Source of the DNA: Olavius sp. associated proteobacterium Delta 1
GTDB lineage: Bacteria > Desulfobacterota > Desulfobacteria > Desulfobacterales > JAFDCJ01
Assembly (NCBI GenBank): GCA_902749685.1
Contig: CACVKW010001050.1
Coordinates: 1 to 33,580 of the forward strand
Length of the DNA stretch: 33,580 nt
Direction of reading: 5' to 3'
The notes beneath the pieces are model-generated. The model ran no database searches, was not told where the DNA came from, and saw only the letters and a list, made by a program, of their open reading frames with translations. The translations under genes and the position numbers were made by a program. Below are positions 15,603 to 24,708 of the stretch, piece after piece (within the stretch, counting starts at the first letter, position 1; each line of letters starts with the position of its first letter).

Positions 15603-15743
15603 ATGGAAAATACAATTCACACCCTTCAAGACTATATGCTGCACACGGAAAATATCACCTATATTTTAATCGTGGCGGCGCTTATCGGCATCACATTTTT
15701 CTTCCGGTTTCTGACCGATCGGGATGATGATGAAGAACAATAA
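15603..15743 (+). CDS. hmcD: Small membrane subunit HmcD (46 residues)
   Basis: A short gene below most length cut-offs. It starts at ATG 15603 with AGGA eight bases upstream and ends at TAA 15741-15743. The peptide is a polar N-terminus (MENTIHTLQDYMLHTENI), one transmembrane helix (about residues 19-37, YILIVAALIGITFFF) and an acidic tail RDDDEEQ. Position between the NrfD-type and NarI-type genes, size and single helix agree with the very small HmcD of Desulfovibrio vulgaris. The function is unknown, probably assembly or stabilisation of the membrane part. Identification rests on position and topology because the sequence is too short for strong motifs. Confidence 0.82.
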   Translation: MENTIHTLQDYMLHTENITYILIVAALIGITFFFRFLTDRDDDEEQ

Positions 15744-15745
15744 GT

Positions 15746-15780
15746 GATTTCGGATTTTCGATTGCGGATTGCGGAATGGT
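15746..15780. repeat. Tandem heptamer tract (5 units), hmcD-hmcE gap
   Basis: GATTTCG, GATTTTC, GATTGCG, GATTGCG, GAATGGT run in 7-base steps, starting two bases after the hmcD stop codon. A related motif, ATTCGGAATGCGGAT (15812-15826), follows without a clear inverted partner. Confidence 0.68.
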
Positions 15781-15897
15781 AAAAGGGAATATTTTTTATT
15801 GTTATCTTGAATTCGGAATGCGGATACCGCTTGATAAGATTTATTTTATATAATTTTTAAATAAAAGAAGGTATATTAGAAATTTAAGGAGTAATCC

Positions 15898-16575
15898 ATG
15901 TATGAGTTTGTAACCGGTCCACTGGTCTGGCTGTCGTTTGCCGTCTTTTTTGTCGGTTTGATCGTTCGCACGGTGTTTTACATCCGAGGACTCGATTGGA
16001 AACTTGACCGGGTGACCTATTCGGTAAATACGTCCTTTGGCGTGAGGGGCGCTGTGCGCTCCATTCTCTTCTGGTTGTTTCCTTATGGGACTCGCAGCTG
16101 GCGGAACAATCCCTGGTTTACCTTATGGGTTTTTATGATGCATATCGGTTTGTTGTTGACGCCGGTATTTTTGCTGGGGCACAGTGTTCTGATGCGCGAA
16201 AGACTGGGATTTGGCCTCTGGTCACTGCCCGAAGGGATGGCGGATATCCTGACAATTCTGGTGATTGTTGCGGTCATTTTTCTAACCCTGCGCCGCATTG
16301 CCCTGCCTGAAGTCAGGCTGATTACGACAGCCTATGATTACCTGCTACTGGTCATTGCTGTGGCACCGTTTGTGACCGGTTATATTGCCTCTCACGGTAC
16401 CGCTGATTACTCATTCTGGATTATAACTCACGTCCTTTGCGGTGAGATTTTCCTGATTGCAATACCACTGACCAAGTTGTCTCATTTTGTCCTTTTCTTT
16501 CTATCCAGGGCCCAGCTCGGGATGGACTATGGGATAAAACGGGGCGGCATGAAAAATAAGGGCATTGCCTGGTAG
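15898..16575 (+). CDS. hmcE: Hmc complex NarI-type cytochrome b subunit
   Basis: A 225-residue membrane protein with about five hydrophobic segments, similar to the gamma subunit of nitrate reductase and to DsrM. Histidines in membrane segments that could hold haem b are in MMHIGLLL..LLGHSVLM and in ITHVLCGE..KLSHFVLFF. It would pass electrons between the quinone or periplasmic side and HmcF. A perfect AAGGAG lies upstream of ATG 15898. It is separated from hmcD by 154 bp with a heptamer tract, and from hmcF by 204 bp that are largely a fold-back repeat. Confidence 0.92.
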   Translation: MYEFVTGPLVWLSFAVFFVGLIVRTVFYIRGLDWKLDRVTYSVNTSFGVRGAVRSILFWLFPYGTRSWRNNPWFTLWVFMMHIGLLLTPVFLLGHSVLMRERLGFGLWSLPEGMADILTILVIVAVIFLTLRRIALPEVRLITTAYDYLLLVIAVAPFVTGYIASHGTADYSFWIITHVLCGEIFLIAIPLTKLSHFVLFFLSRAQLGMDYGIKRGGMKNKGIAW

Positions 16576-16593
16576 GGGGCCAAGAGATATTGC

Positions 16594-16762
16594 AGAATGA
16601 AGATTGAAGATTTGCGGAGGTCGCTGCGCTCCATCGATTAATATTTATTTAAATACCAGGCAGGATGACGCTAAGACACAAAGAAGGAAAATAATCTTGA
16701 TTTACGAAGGTGAATTAAACTAGATAGAATACCGCAAATATTCAATCTTAAATCTTCAATTT
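16594..16762. repeat. Fold-back element with heptamer arms (hmcE-hmcF gap)
   Basis: Left arm: AGAATGA, AGATTGA, AGATTTG, CGG (16594-16617). Right arm: CGCAAAT, ATTCAAT, CTTAAAT, CTTCAAT (16733-16760), which is the inverted counterpart (CCGCAAAT/ATTTGCGG shared). The core begins with GTCGCTGCGCTCC, resembling the 44-bp repeats at 4298 and 7216. The right arm ends a few bases before the hmcF ribosome binding site. Confidence 0.8.
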
Positions 16763-16779
16763 ACAAAGGACATATAACC

Positions 16780-18177
16780 ATGCCGGAAGGAAAACTTTGC
16801 AATACAATAAACGTCGACACCAAGGAACAATTGCAGGCGCTTTTGGCGGATAAAAGCGGCAAACAATATTACGAAGAAATGAACCACCTTGATGTGGATC
16901 GCAAAAAACTGTGGGGCACGATCCAAAAAACCTTCAAATCGCGTTTAAAAACGTGGCTTGAAATCTGTTCACATTGCGGTCTGTGTGCCGAAAGCTGTTT
17001 TTATTATCTTGCCAACAATAAAGATCCCGCACAGGTCCCGTCCTACAAAATTCAAACCACCCTGGGCCAAATCATAAAGCGCAAGGGAGATGTGGACAAT
17101 ACATTTTTGCAGACGTGCATGGATACGGCATACGCTAAATGCACCTGCTGCACGCGCTGCGGTCTGTATTGCCCTTTTGGGATCGATACCGGAGTGATGT
17201 TCAGCTACCTGCGCGGGCTGTTGTTTGCACAGGGATTTGTGCCCTGGGAAATGAAAATCGGCTCCGGCATGCATCGAATCTACCGGGCCCAGATGGATAT
17301 CACCACCGAAGATTGGGTGGACACCTGTGAGTGGATGGCCGAAGAATACGAAGAAGATTGGCCGGGTTTAACCATCCCCATCGATGTCGAAAATGCCGAC
17401 ATTATGTACACCGTTAACGCGCGGGAACCCAAACACTATCCTGAAGACCTTGCCGAGGCGGCAATTCTGTTTCATGTGGCCGGTGAAAACTGGACCGTTC
17501 CCAGTGAAGGCTGGGAAGAAACCAGCCTGGCCATGTTCGGCGGTGACTGGGAGGCCTGCAAAATGCAGGTCGAATCGGTGTATGACGCCATGGCGCGTTT
17601 AAAAGCCAAACGGATGGTGGTTACCGAGTGCGGCCACGCCTACCGGGCAACCGTCGTCGAAGGCCCTTACTGGGCCGGTCTTAAAACCGGTAAAACACCG
17701 ATAGAAAGTTTTCACTACGTGGAATGGCTTGCGGAAGCGCTCAGAACCGGCAAACTGAAGATCGATCCGTCCAAAAAAATCAAAGAGCCGGTGACCTATC
17801 AGGATTCCTGCAACTATGTGCGCAACGCCGGCCTGGCTGATATCGGGGCGGAGATCATGAGCTATATCGCCGAGGATTTCCGGCCCATGACTCCCAATCG
17901 GGAGCATAATTTCTGCTGCGGAGGAGGCGGCGGCTTAAACGGTATCGGCCGCTATCGACAACAGCGTAATGTCGGCCTGAAAGTTAAGCGCGACCAGATC
18001 CTGGCCACCGGAGCCAAACTGGTCATCGCCCCCTGCCACAACTGCTGGGACGCGATCAGGGATCTGGAAGAGGTATACAAGATTGGAATTCGCTGGTCAT
18101 TTTTGAAACCGCTGCTGATCAATATGATTGAAGTGCCGGAACATTTGAAGCCGCAGGAAGAAGAGACGGCAATGTAA
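16780..18177 (+). CDS. hmcF: Hmc complex cytoplasmic HdrD-like iron-sulfur subunit
   Basis: A 465-residue subunit on the cytoplasmic face, related to heterodisulfide reductase HdrD, DsrK and TmcB. Two 4Fe-4S sites of CxxCxxCxxxC type are visible: C63/66/69/73 and C121/124/127/131. Downstream are two cysteine-rich CCG-type regions: ECGHAYRA with QDSCNYVRNAG, and the canonical FCCGGGGGLNG followed by CHNCWDAI. These usually bind a special 4Fe-4S cluster acting on disulfides. The natural electron partner is unknown: a disulfide, ferredoxin or an APS/sulfite pathway carrier. AAAGGA precedes the ATG. It is the last hmc gene, and no terminator is visible after it. Confidence 0.94.
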   Translation: MPEGKLCNTINVDTKEQLQALLADKSGKQYYEEMNHLDVDRKKLWGTIQKTFKSRLKTWLEICSHCGLCAESCFYYLANNKDPAQVPSYKIQTTLGQIIKRKGDVDNTFLQTCMDTAYAKCTCCTRCGLYCPFGIDTGVMFSYLRGLLFAQGFVPWEMKIGSGMHRIYRAQMDITTEDWVDTCEWMAEEYEEDWPGLTIPIDVENADIMYTVNAREPKHYPEDLAEAAILFHVAGENWTVPSEGWEETSLAMFGGDWEACKMQVESVYDAMARLKAKRMVVTECGHAYRATVVEGPYWAGLKTGKTPIESFHYVEWLAEALRTGKLKIDPSKKIKEPVTYQDSCNYVRNAGLADIGAEIMSYIAEDFRPMTPNREHNFCCGGGGGLNGIGRYRQQRNVGLKVKRDQILATGAKLVIAPCHNCWDAIRDLEEVYKIGIRWSFLKPLLINMIEVPEHLKPQEEETAM

Positions 18178-18240
18178 GATCACTGGCGAGAACAATCCGA
18201 ATTTTTTACCAGCGCATTAAAAAAAATTTAGTGAGACAAC

Positions 18241-18455
18241 AAATCCCAAATAACAAGCACCAAATTCCAAATAAATCACAAATTTCAATATTCAATGACC
18301 CAAAATTCAACAGATTTGAATCGTATCACTTCATTAGCCTAATTTTGTCGGTCGTGATCCAGGTGGGCACAACTGCCTGAGGATCAATTGTTGGGTATTT
18401 TGAATTTTGGTCATTGGGATTTATTTGGGATTTGTTTATTGGTGCTTGGAATTTT
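18241..18455. repeat. Fold-back element with long heptamer arms (hmcF-fumarase gap)
   Basis: Left arm: ten units of AAATCCC/AAATTCC type (18241-18310). Right arm: eight units of TTGGGAT/GGATTTG type (18400-18455), which inverted reads AAnTCCn, the same unit. TTGAATTTTGG..TCATTG and AAGCACCAA are shared between the arms. The core is 89 bp. This is the clearest case of arms that share a private heptamer. Confidence 0.85.
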
Positions 18456-18532
18456 CATCGATTAGGCAATTTCGTAAAATTCTAAGAATTACTGGCTATA
18501 TTGATGTAGCCCCGTAGGCTTAGCAAATTTCC

Positions 18533-18561
18533 TTGACACTCCAAGTGGTGATTGCTACACT
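18533..18561 (+). promoter_or_regulatory. Sigma-70-type promoter of fumarase
   Basis: TTGACA (18533-18538) and TACACT (18556-18561) with a 17-base spacer lie about 48 bases upstream of the fumarase start codon. The -35 box is a perfect consensus. Confidence 0.7.
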
Positions 18562-18608
18562 TCCTCCTTTTGAAAAGAATAAATCATTTGTCATTGGAAA
18601 ATTAGTTT

Positions 18609-20219
18609 ATGGCTGACTTTTCATACCAGGATATGTTTCCTTTAGCGGATGACTCGACAGAATACCGTCTGCTGACAAAAAGCCACGTGACCGGTGCCGC
18701 TTTTGAGGGGCAGGACATGTTAATAGTCTCGGCTGAGGGGCTGACTGATCTGGCTGAGCAGGCCTTTAGCGATGTGTCCCATCTGCTGCGTGCGTCTCAT
18801 CTAAAATTGCTCGCTGAAATATTCGATGATCCGGAAAGTTCAGCCAACGACCGCTACGTGGCGCTTGAACTGCTGAAAAACGCCGTCATCTCTGCCGATC
18901 GGGTTTTCCCGATGTGCCAGGATACCGGCACGGCGATCATCATCGGGAAAAAAGGACAACGGGTCTGGACCGATTTTTCGGATGAAGCGGCGCTCTCAAA
19001 AGGCGTCTACAATGCCTATACCCGGGGCAACCTGCGCTATTCGCAAAATGCTCCGTTGAACATGTATGAGGAGAAAAACACCGGCTGTAATCTACCGGCC
19101 CAAATAGATTTGTACGCTACCGGCGGGGACGAGTACCGCTTCTTGTTCATCGCCAAAGGCGGGGGCTCTGCCAATAAGACCTACCTGTATCAGGAAACCA
19201 AAGCCGTTTTGACCCCTCAAAAACTGCTTGAATTTATGAAAGCAAAGATGAAAACTATAGGAACGGCCGCCTGTCCGCCCTATCATCTTGTTTTTGTTAT
19301 TGGAGGGACTTCGGCCGAATTAAATTTAAAAACCGTCAAGTTGGCCAGCGCCAAATACCTCGATGGACTGCCGACGAAAGGGGGGGAATCCGGCTGCGCT
19401 TTCCGGGATGTGGAACTTGAAGGCCAGGTTCTTAAAATGTCCCGCGAGCTTGGAATTGGTGCCCAATTCGGCGGGAAATATTTTTGCCTGGACACCCGCG
19501 TGATCCGTCTGCCGCGTCATGGGGCATCCTGTCCGATTGGCCTGGGCGTCAGCTGCAGCGCTGACCGCAATGTTAAGGCCAAAATTACGCGGGATGGTGT
19601 CTTCCTGGAACAGCTGGAAACCGATCCGGCCCGGTACCTCCCTCAGGCTGAGCTTTCAGGTCAAGAAGCGGTGGGTATCGATTTGAACCGACCCATGGAT
19701 CAGATACGACAGCAGCTCAGTCAATATCCGGTTGCGACGCCGCTGTTGCTGACCGGAGACATTGTGGTGGCCAGGGACATCGCCCATGCCATGCTCAAAG
19801 AACGCCTGGATACCGGCCACCCGTTGCCGGACTATTTCAAAGACCACATTATATATTATGCCGGCCCGGCTAAAACACCGGCAGGACATCCCTCCGGTTC
19901 CTTCGGGCCCACAACTGCCGGCCGCATGGATCCTTATGTGCCCATTTTCCAGGCCCAAGGCGGCTCCATGATTATGCTGGCCAAAGGAAACCGGTCCAAA
20001 CCAGTGACGGATGCCTGCAAGACGTACGGCGGGTTTTATCTGGGATCGATTGGCGGTCCGGCTGCCAGACTCGGTAAAGAGTGCATCATCCATGTCGAAT
20101 TAATTGAGTATCCCGAACTGGGAATGGAAGCCATTTACATGATTTCCGTTAGAGATTTCCCGGCCTTTATTATCGTAGATGACAAAGGCAACGATTTTTT
20201 TGAAGATCTACTGACATAA
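18609..20219 (+). CDS. Fumarate hydratase, class I (4Fe-4S)
   Basis: A 536-residue oxygen-sensitive fumarase that interconverts fumarate and malate. It is the single-chain form, with the alpha-type domain first and the beta-type domain from about residue 370 (GDIVVARDIAHAML, KTPAGHPSGSFGPTTAGRMD). Three cluster-ligand cysteines are at C103 (PMCQDTGTA), C222 (TAACPPYH) and C316 (GVSCSADR), each offset by two from C105, C224 and C318 of E. coli FumA as I recall them. Gene symbols fumA and fumB cannot be told apart here. It has its own promoter and no obvious ribosome binding site. It is 111 bp upstream of the PFOR gene and could feed the same central carbon flow. Confidence 0.95.
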   Translation: MADFSYQDMFPLADDSTEYRLLTKSHVTGAAFEGQDMLIVSAEGLTDLAEQAFSDVSHLLRASHLKLLAEIFDDPESSANDRYVALELLKNAVISADRVFPMCQDTGTAIIIGKKGQRVWTDFSDEAALSKGVYNAYTRGNLRYSQNAPLNMYEEKNTGCNLPAQIDLYATGGDEYRFLFIAKGGGSANKTYLYQETKAVLTPQKLLEFMKAKMKTIGTAACPPYHLVFVIGGTSAELNLKTVKLASAKYLDGLPTKGGESGCAFRDVELEGQVLKMSRELGIGAQFGGKYFCLDTRVIRLPRHGASCPIGLGVSCSADRNVKAKITRDGVFLEQLETDPARYLPQAELSGQEAVGIDLNRPMDQIRQQLSQYPVATPLLLTGDIVVARDIAHAMLKERLDTGHPLPDYFKDHIIYYAGPAKTPAGHPSGSFGPTTAGRMDPYVPIFQAQGGSMIMLAKGNRSKPVTDACKTYGGFYLGSIGGPAARLGKECIIHVELIEYPELGMEAIYMISVRDFPAFIIVDDKGNDFFEDLLT

Positions 20220-20330
20220 TTTCTTACAGGGCCCCGTTTACTCAAACCCGTATGACGATCGATTAACCATTAACTAAACATTCAATCGAATTTAATACTT
20301 GAAAAAATTATAATTATAAGGAGTGTTTTT

Positions 20331-23300
20331 ATGGCCGAAAAATTTAAAACAATGGATGGAAACACAGCTGCTGCGCATGTGGCCTATGCCATGAGCGACA
20401 TGTGCACCCTTTATCCGATCACGCCCTCCTCACCCATGGGTGAAATTGCGGATGAATGGGCCGCTGATGGACGCAAAAACATATTCGGACAAACGTTGAC
20501 GGTGCGTCAGCTTCAATCCGAAGCCGGCGCGGCGGCATCGGTGCACGGATCCCTGGCCGCCGGCGCCTTGACGTCGACCTTTACGGCATCACAGGGGTTG
20601 CTGTTGATGGTCCCCAACATGTATAAAATGTCGGGTGAGCTGTTGCCCGGCGTGCTGCATGTTTCGGCCCGGGCCCTGGCCGCGCATGCGCTTTCGATTT
20701 TTGGTGACCACCAGGATGTAATGGCGGTGCGCCAGACCGGATTTGCCATGCTGGCCGCGTCCTCGCTGCAGGAAGTCATGGATCTGGGATTGGTGGCCCA
20801 TCTGTCAGCCATCAAGTCTTCCATTCCGTTTCTCCATTTTTTTGACGGTTTTCGCACCTCCCACGAAATTCAGAAAATAGCGGTGATTGATTACGAGGAT
20901 ATGGCCAAATTAGCAGACTGGGATGCCATCGCTAAATTTCGCGCCCGGGGTGCCAACCCGGAGAGACCCGAGTTGAGAGGAACCGCCCAGAATCCCGACA
21001 TCTATTTTCAGAATCGGGAAGCGGCCAATCCATATTATCTGAAGGTGCCGGGTATCGTTGATGAGTATATGAAACAGGTCAGTGATTTGACCGGTCGCAG
21101 CTACAATCTTTTCGACTATGTCGGTGATCCGGAAGCTGAGCACGTGGTTGTTTCGATGGGGTCATCCTGCGAAACCATTGAAGAGCTCATCAATTATCTC
21201 AGGGCCCAGGGTGAAAAAGTGGGGCTGGTCAAAGTCCGACTTTACCGCCCGTTTTCAACTGAGCACCTGTTTGCGGCCATTCCTCAAACAGCCAAAATAC
21301 TTACGGTTCTCGACCGCACCAAAGAGCCGGGCGCCCTGGGTGAGCCGCTTTACCTGGATATTTGCACCTCTTATATGGAAAAAGGTCAATCGCCGAGACT
21401 GCTCAACGGCCGCTATGGGCTGGGATCCAAGGAGTTCAACCCGGCCATGGCCAAGGCGGTTTTTGACAACATGAAAGCCGACAGCCCCAGAAATCATTTC
21501 ACGGTCGGTATTGTCGATGACGTTACCCAGACATCCCTGGATGTCGGCGACAGCCTGGACGTGACGCCGAAAGGCACCGTACAGTGCAAATTCTGGGGCC
21601 TGGGGGCCGACGGAACCGTTGGGGCCAACAAAAGCGCGATCAAAATTATCGGTGACAACACCGATATGTTTGCCCAGGCCTATTTTTCCTACGACTCAAA
21701 AAAATCCGGTGGTATTACCATCTCGCATTTAAGATTCGGCCACGAACCGATTCAATCTACCTATCTGATCGACACGGCCGACTACATTGCCTGTCATAAA
21801 GCCAATTACGTGGATGTTTACGACCTGCTGGAAGGTATCAAAGACGAAGGCATTTTTTTGCTGAATTCGCCCTGGACGCAGGACGAAATGGATGAAAAGC
21901 TGCCGGCCGAAATGCGTCGCACCATTGCCGGCAAAAAGCTGAAGTTCTACAACATCGATGCCGTTAAAATCGCCGGTGAAGTGGGGTTGGGCGGACGGAT
22001 TAACATGATCATGCAGACGGCCTTTTTCAAACTGGCCAATGTCATCCCGGTGGATGAGGCCCTCGGTTACCTGAAAGATCAGATTCAACAATTATTCGGC
22101 AAAAAAAGCCAGAAAATTGTCGATATGAACTTTGCGGCGGTGGACAAAACCCTTGAAAACCTGATTGAAATCAAATACCCGGCCAGCTGGGCCGAGACCG
22201 CGGAGCCGGATAAGGCGGATCAAGACGAACCGGATTTCGTTAAAAACGTGATGCGTCCGATGCTGGTGCAACAGGGCGATAAACTGCCGGTCTCCGCCTT
22301 TACGCCGGACGGAATATTTCCGGTGGGCACCACTCGCTATGAAAAACGCGGCGTGGCGATCAATGTGCCGGAGTGGATTATGGACAACTGCATCCAGTGT
22401 AACCAGTGTGCCATGGTTTGTCCCCATGCCACCATTCGGCCGGTGCTGTTGACTGAAGATGAATTGAACAATGCCCCGGCGGGTTTTGAAGCCAAAAAAG
22501 CAGTCGGCAAGGAACTGAAAGAATACCACTTCCGAATTCAGGTCGATAACCTGGATTGCTACGGTTGCGGCAACTGTGCCGACATCTGTCCTTCCAAGAA
22601 AAAAGCCCTGGTAATGAAACCGCTCGAAACCCAGCTTGAAAAACAGGTCCCCCTGTGGAGCTATTTCGAGGGTCTGCCGGTGCGCGACAACCTGACCGGT
22701 CGCAATACGGTCAAGGGCAGCCAATTTTGCCAGCCGCTGTTGGAGTTCTCGGGTGCCTGTGCCGGTTGCGGTGAGACACCCTACGCCAAACTGATCACCC
22801 AGCTATTCGGCGAACGCATGCTTATCGGCAATGCCACCGGGTGCAGCTCCATTTGGGGCGGTTCGGCGCCGGCCATTCCATACTGTGTCAACAAGGATGG
22901 GTTCGGTCCCACCTGGGGCAATTCTCTGTTTGAGGATTCGGCTGAATTCACTTACGGTATGCTGCTGGGCACTTTTCAGCAGCGCAATAAGCTGGCGGAT
23001 TTGATGCGAGAAGCCGTTGGCACGGATGTGTCGCAGGAAATCAAGGACGCCATGTCCGGCTGGCTGGACAACATGAAAGATCCCGCAGGGTCGCGCAAAT
23101 ACGGTGACCGGTTAAAAACGTTGCTGCCGGCTCAAAACGGCAACGGTCTTCTGGCCCAGATCGCCGAAAAATCCAAATTGTTCACCAAAAAGTCCTTCTG
23201 GATCTTTGCCGGGGACGGGGCGGCCTACGACATCGGGTACGGCGGGGTCGATCACGTGCTGGCCACGGGCGAAGACATTAACATGCTCATCATGGATACC

Positions 23301-23876
23301 GAGGTTTACTCCAATACCGGCGGTCAATCTTCCAAAGCAACACCGACCGGTTCGGTGGCCCGATTTGCCGCTTCCGGGAAAAAGACACCCAAAAAAGACA
23401 TGGGCCGCATCTCGATGAGTTACGGCTATATCTATGTGGCCAGCGTGTCGATGGGGGCCAACAAGCAGCAAATGATCAAAGCCCTGGTCGAAGCCGAAAG
23501 CTACGACGGTCCCTCATTGATCATCGCCTATTGCCCCTGCATCAACCAGGGCATTATGGCGGGGATGGGCAAAGCCCAGGAAGAAGAAAAGCTGGCGGTA
23601 CAGTCCGGCTACTGGCCGCTGTATCGCTACAATCCGACATTAAAAGCCGAAGGCAAGAATCCGTTTATCCTGGATTCCAAGAAACCGGATGGAAGCTTAA
23701 AGCAATTCCTGGACGGCGAGATCCGGTATGCCTCTTTGAAACGGACCTTCCCCGAGGAAGCTGAAAAACTGCACAGCATGTTGATCGAGCAGTTTAACAA
23801 ACGATACGAGGAACTGGCACTCATGGCAGATCCGACAATAGTTTGCAAAACTGATGAGCCTGCCGAGACCGAGTAG
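20331..23876 (+). CDS. Pyruvate:ferredoxin (flavodoxin) oxidoreductase
   Basis: A 1181-residue single-chain enzyme that converts pyruvate and CoA to acetyl-CoA and CO2 and reduces ferredoxin. Domain order is normal: N-terminal pyrimidine-binding domain (MDGNTAAAHVAYAMSDM..YPITPSSPMGE), gamma domain, a ferredoxin domain with two 4Fe-4S sites (CIQCNQCAMVCP and CYGCGNCADICP), then the TPP-binding domain with GACAGCGETPYAKL, NATGCSSIWGG and GDGAAYDIGYGG. Late cysteines in YCPCINQG fit the proximal cluster ligand. Length is typical of the long, NifJ-like form. AAGGAG precedes the ATG. A strong terminator lies 29 bp after the stop. The enzyme is usually named por in sulfate reducers and nifJ in nitrogen fixers. 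No nif genes are near. Confidence 0.97.
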   Translation: MAEKFKTMDGNTAAAHVAYAMSDMCTLYPITPSSPMGEIADEWAADGRKNIFGQTLTVRQLQSEAGAAASVHGSLAAGALTSTFTASQGLLLMVPNMYKMSGELLPGVLHVSARALAAHALSIFGDHQDVMAVRQTGFAMLAASSLQEVMDLGLVAHLSAIKSSIPFLHFFDGFRTSHEIQKIAVIDYEDMAKLADWDAIAKFRARGANPERPELRGTAQNPDIYFQNREAANPYYLKVPGIVDEYMKQVSDLTGRSYNLFDYVGDPEAEHVVVSMGSSCETIEELINYLRAQGEKVGLVKVRLYRPFSTEHLFAAIPQTAKILTVLDRTKEPGALGEPLYLDICTSYMEKGQSPRLLNGRYGLGSKEFNPAMAKAVFDNMKADSPRNHFTVGIVDDVTQTSLDVGDSLDVTPKGTVQCKFWGLGADGTVGANKSAIKIIGDNTDMFAQAYFSYDSKKSGGITISHLRFGHEPIQSTYLIDTADYIACHKANYVDVYDLLEGIKDEGIFLLNSPWTQDEMDEKLPAEMRRTIAGKKLKFYNIDAVKIAGEVGLGGRINMIMQTAFFKLANVIPVDEALGYLKDQIQQLFGKKSQKIVDMNFAAVDKTLENLIEIKYPASWAETAEPDKADQDEPDFVKNVMRPMLVQQGDKLPVSAFTPDGIFPVGTTRYEKRGVAINVPEWIMDNCIQCNQCAMVCPHATIRPVLLTEDELNNAPAGFEAKKAVGKELKEYHFRIQVDNLDCYGCGNCADICPSKKKALVMKPLETQLEKQVPLWSYFEGLPVRDNLTGRNTVKGSQFCQPLLEFSGACAGCGETPYAKLITQLFGERMLIGNATGCSSIWGGSAPAIPYCVNKDGFGPTWGNSLFEDSAEFTYGMLLGTFQQRNKLADLMREAVGTDVSQEIKDAMSGWLDNMKDPAGSRKYGDRLKTLLPAQNGNGLLAQIAEKSKLFTKKSFWIFAGDGAAYDIGYGGVDHVLATGEDINMLIMDTEVYSNTGGQSSKATPTGSVARFAASGKKTPKKDMGRISMSYGYIYVASVSMGANKQQMIKALVEAESYDGPSLIIAYCPCINQGIMAGMGKAQEEEKLAVQSGYWPLYRYNPTLKAEGKNPFILDSKKPDGSLKQFLDGEIRYASLKRTFPEEAEKLHSMLIEQFNKRYEELALMADPTIVCKTDEPAETE

Positions 23877-23904
23877 AATCATCAAATCGGTTGATATAAA
23901 CAGA

Positions 23905-23936
23905 AAGGCTGTTTGGGAAACTAAACAGCCTTTTTT
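23905..23936 (+). terminator. Strong rho-independent terminator after PFOR
   Basis: AAGGCTGTTT (23905-23914) and AAACAGCCTT (23923-23932) form a perfect ten-base-pair stem with an eight-base loop, followed by T residues to 23936. Confidence 0.92.
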
Positions 23937-24102
23937 ACTTTTTGGAGGTTCAAAGTTATAGCGATTGCCAATAATTGTTTCCGATCTTGATCGGCCTCTA
24001 TTTCGTTCCTATGTTATTGCCTTAAATCATCAGCCGACTGAAATACTTTAATGTTTCGAATACGATTGGAGTGAAGCCCCTAACTTGATTATGATTTGGA
24101 TT

Positions 24103-24708
24103 ATGCGGAAAATTGCCTTCTTTCTCCTTCTGATTATCACCGTTGCACCTTCTTTATCTTTTGCACAGCAACCCCTGGAAACTCTTAAGCAGAACATAGA
24201 AAAGAGTATCCGCGTGCTGGAAGACCCTCAATTCGAAGACGATTCCCGTAAAGCGGAGCAACAGCAAATACTATGGGAAATTATGCAGCAAACTTTCGAT
24301 TTTAAGGAATTTTCCAGAAAAGTGCTGGCTTCCCACTGGTATAAATTCAGCGCACCGCAAAGAAATGAATTTGTAAAGGTATTTAGCGAGTTTCTCGCTA
24401 AATTTTACCTGGGAAAATTGCAGGATCGATACAATGGTCAGAAGGTGAATTTTCTAAAGCAGCAAATGATCAGCAACTCCAAAACCCTGGTTGAAATTGA
24501 AGTTACCTGGAAAAAAATGAAAGTTCCATTAACGCTCCGGATGACCAACCGCAGCAGGAAATGGAAGGTATACGATCTGAGTGCCCTGGGAATTAATGCC
24601 GTGAGTAATTACCGCGCCCAGTTTAAATCGATTCTCAGCCAGGAATCGCCCAAGCAAATCATTGGCCGGCTTAAAGATAAGATCGCAGAACTGGATGAAA
24701 AAACTTAA
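24103..24708 (+). CDS. MlaC/Ttg2D-like periplasmic phospholipid-binding protein
   Basis: A 201-residue exported protein. From ATG 24103 the N-terminus MRKIAFFLLLIITVAPSLS is a clear Sec signal with a cut after FA. An upstream ATG (24091) and TTG (24085) are possible and no ribosome binding site decides. The mature part resembles the toluene-tolerance/MlaC family: FDFKEFSRKVLASHW, the FVKVFSEFLAKFYLGKL stretch, then KVNFLKQQ and KWKVYDLSALGINAVSNYRAQF at the end. MlaC carries phospholipids between outer- and inner-membrane Mla complexes. No mlaD, mlaE or mlaF genes are adjacent, so this copy stands alone here. Confidence 0.82.
   Translation: MRKIAFFLLLIITVAPSLSFAQQPLETLKQNIEKSIRVLEDPQFEDDSRKAEQQQILWEIMQQTFDFKEFSRKVLASHWYKFSAPQRNEFVKVFSEFLAKFYLGKLQDRYNGQKVNFLKQQMISNSKTLVEIEVTWKKMKVPLTLRMTNRSRKWKVYDLSALGINAVSNYRAQFKSILSQESPKQIIGRLKDKIAELDEKT

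Larger units (their letters stand above)
18178..18608. other. Gap between hmcF and fumarase
   Basis: 431 bp without a gene. It is occupied mainly by a fold-back heptamer element (18241-18455), followed by the fumarase promoter. Confidence 0.7.

Noticed and set aside
11352..18177. DsrMKJOP or Tmc complex
   Set aside because: DsrJ and TmcA carry only a few haems. Sixteen CxxCH motifs, the tiny gene between the NrfD and NarI types, and the gene order fit Hmc.
22092..22724. 210-residue open frame antisense to PFOR
   Set aside because: It lies wholly opposite the PFOR ferredoxin domain and has no independent support.
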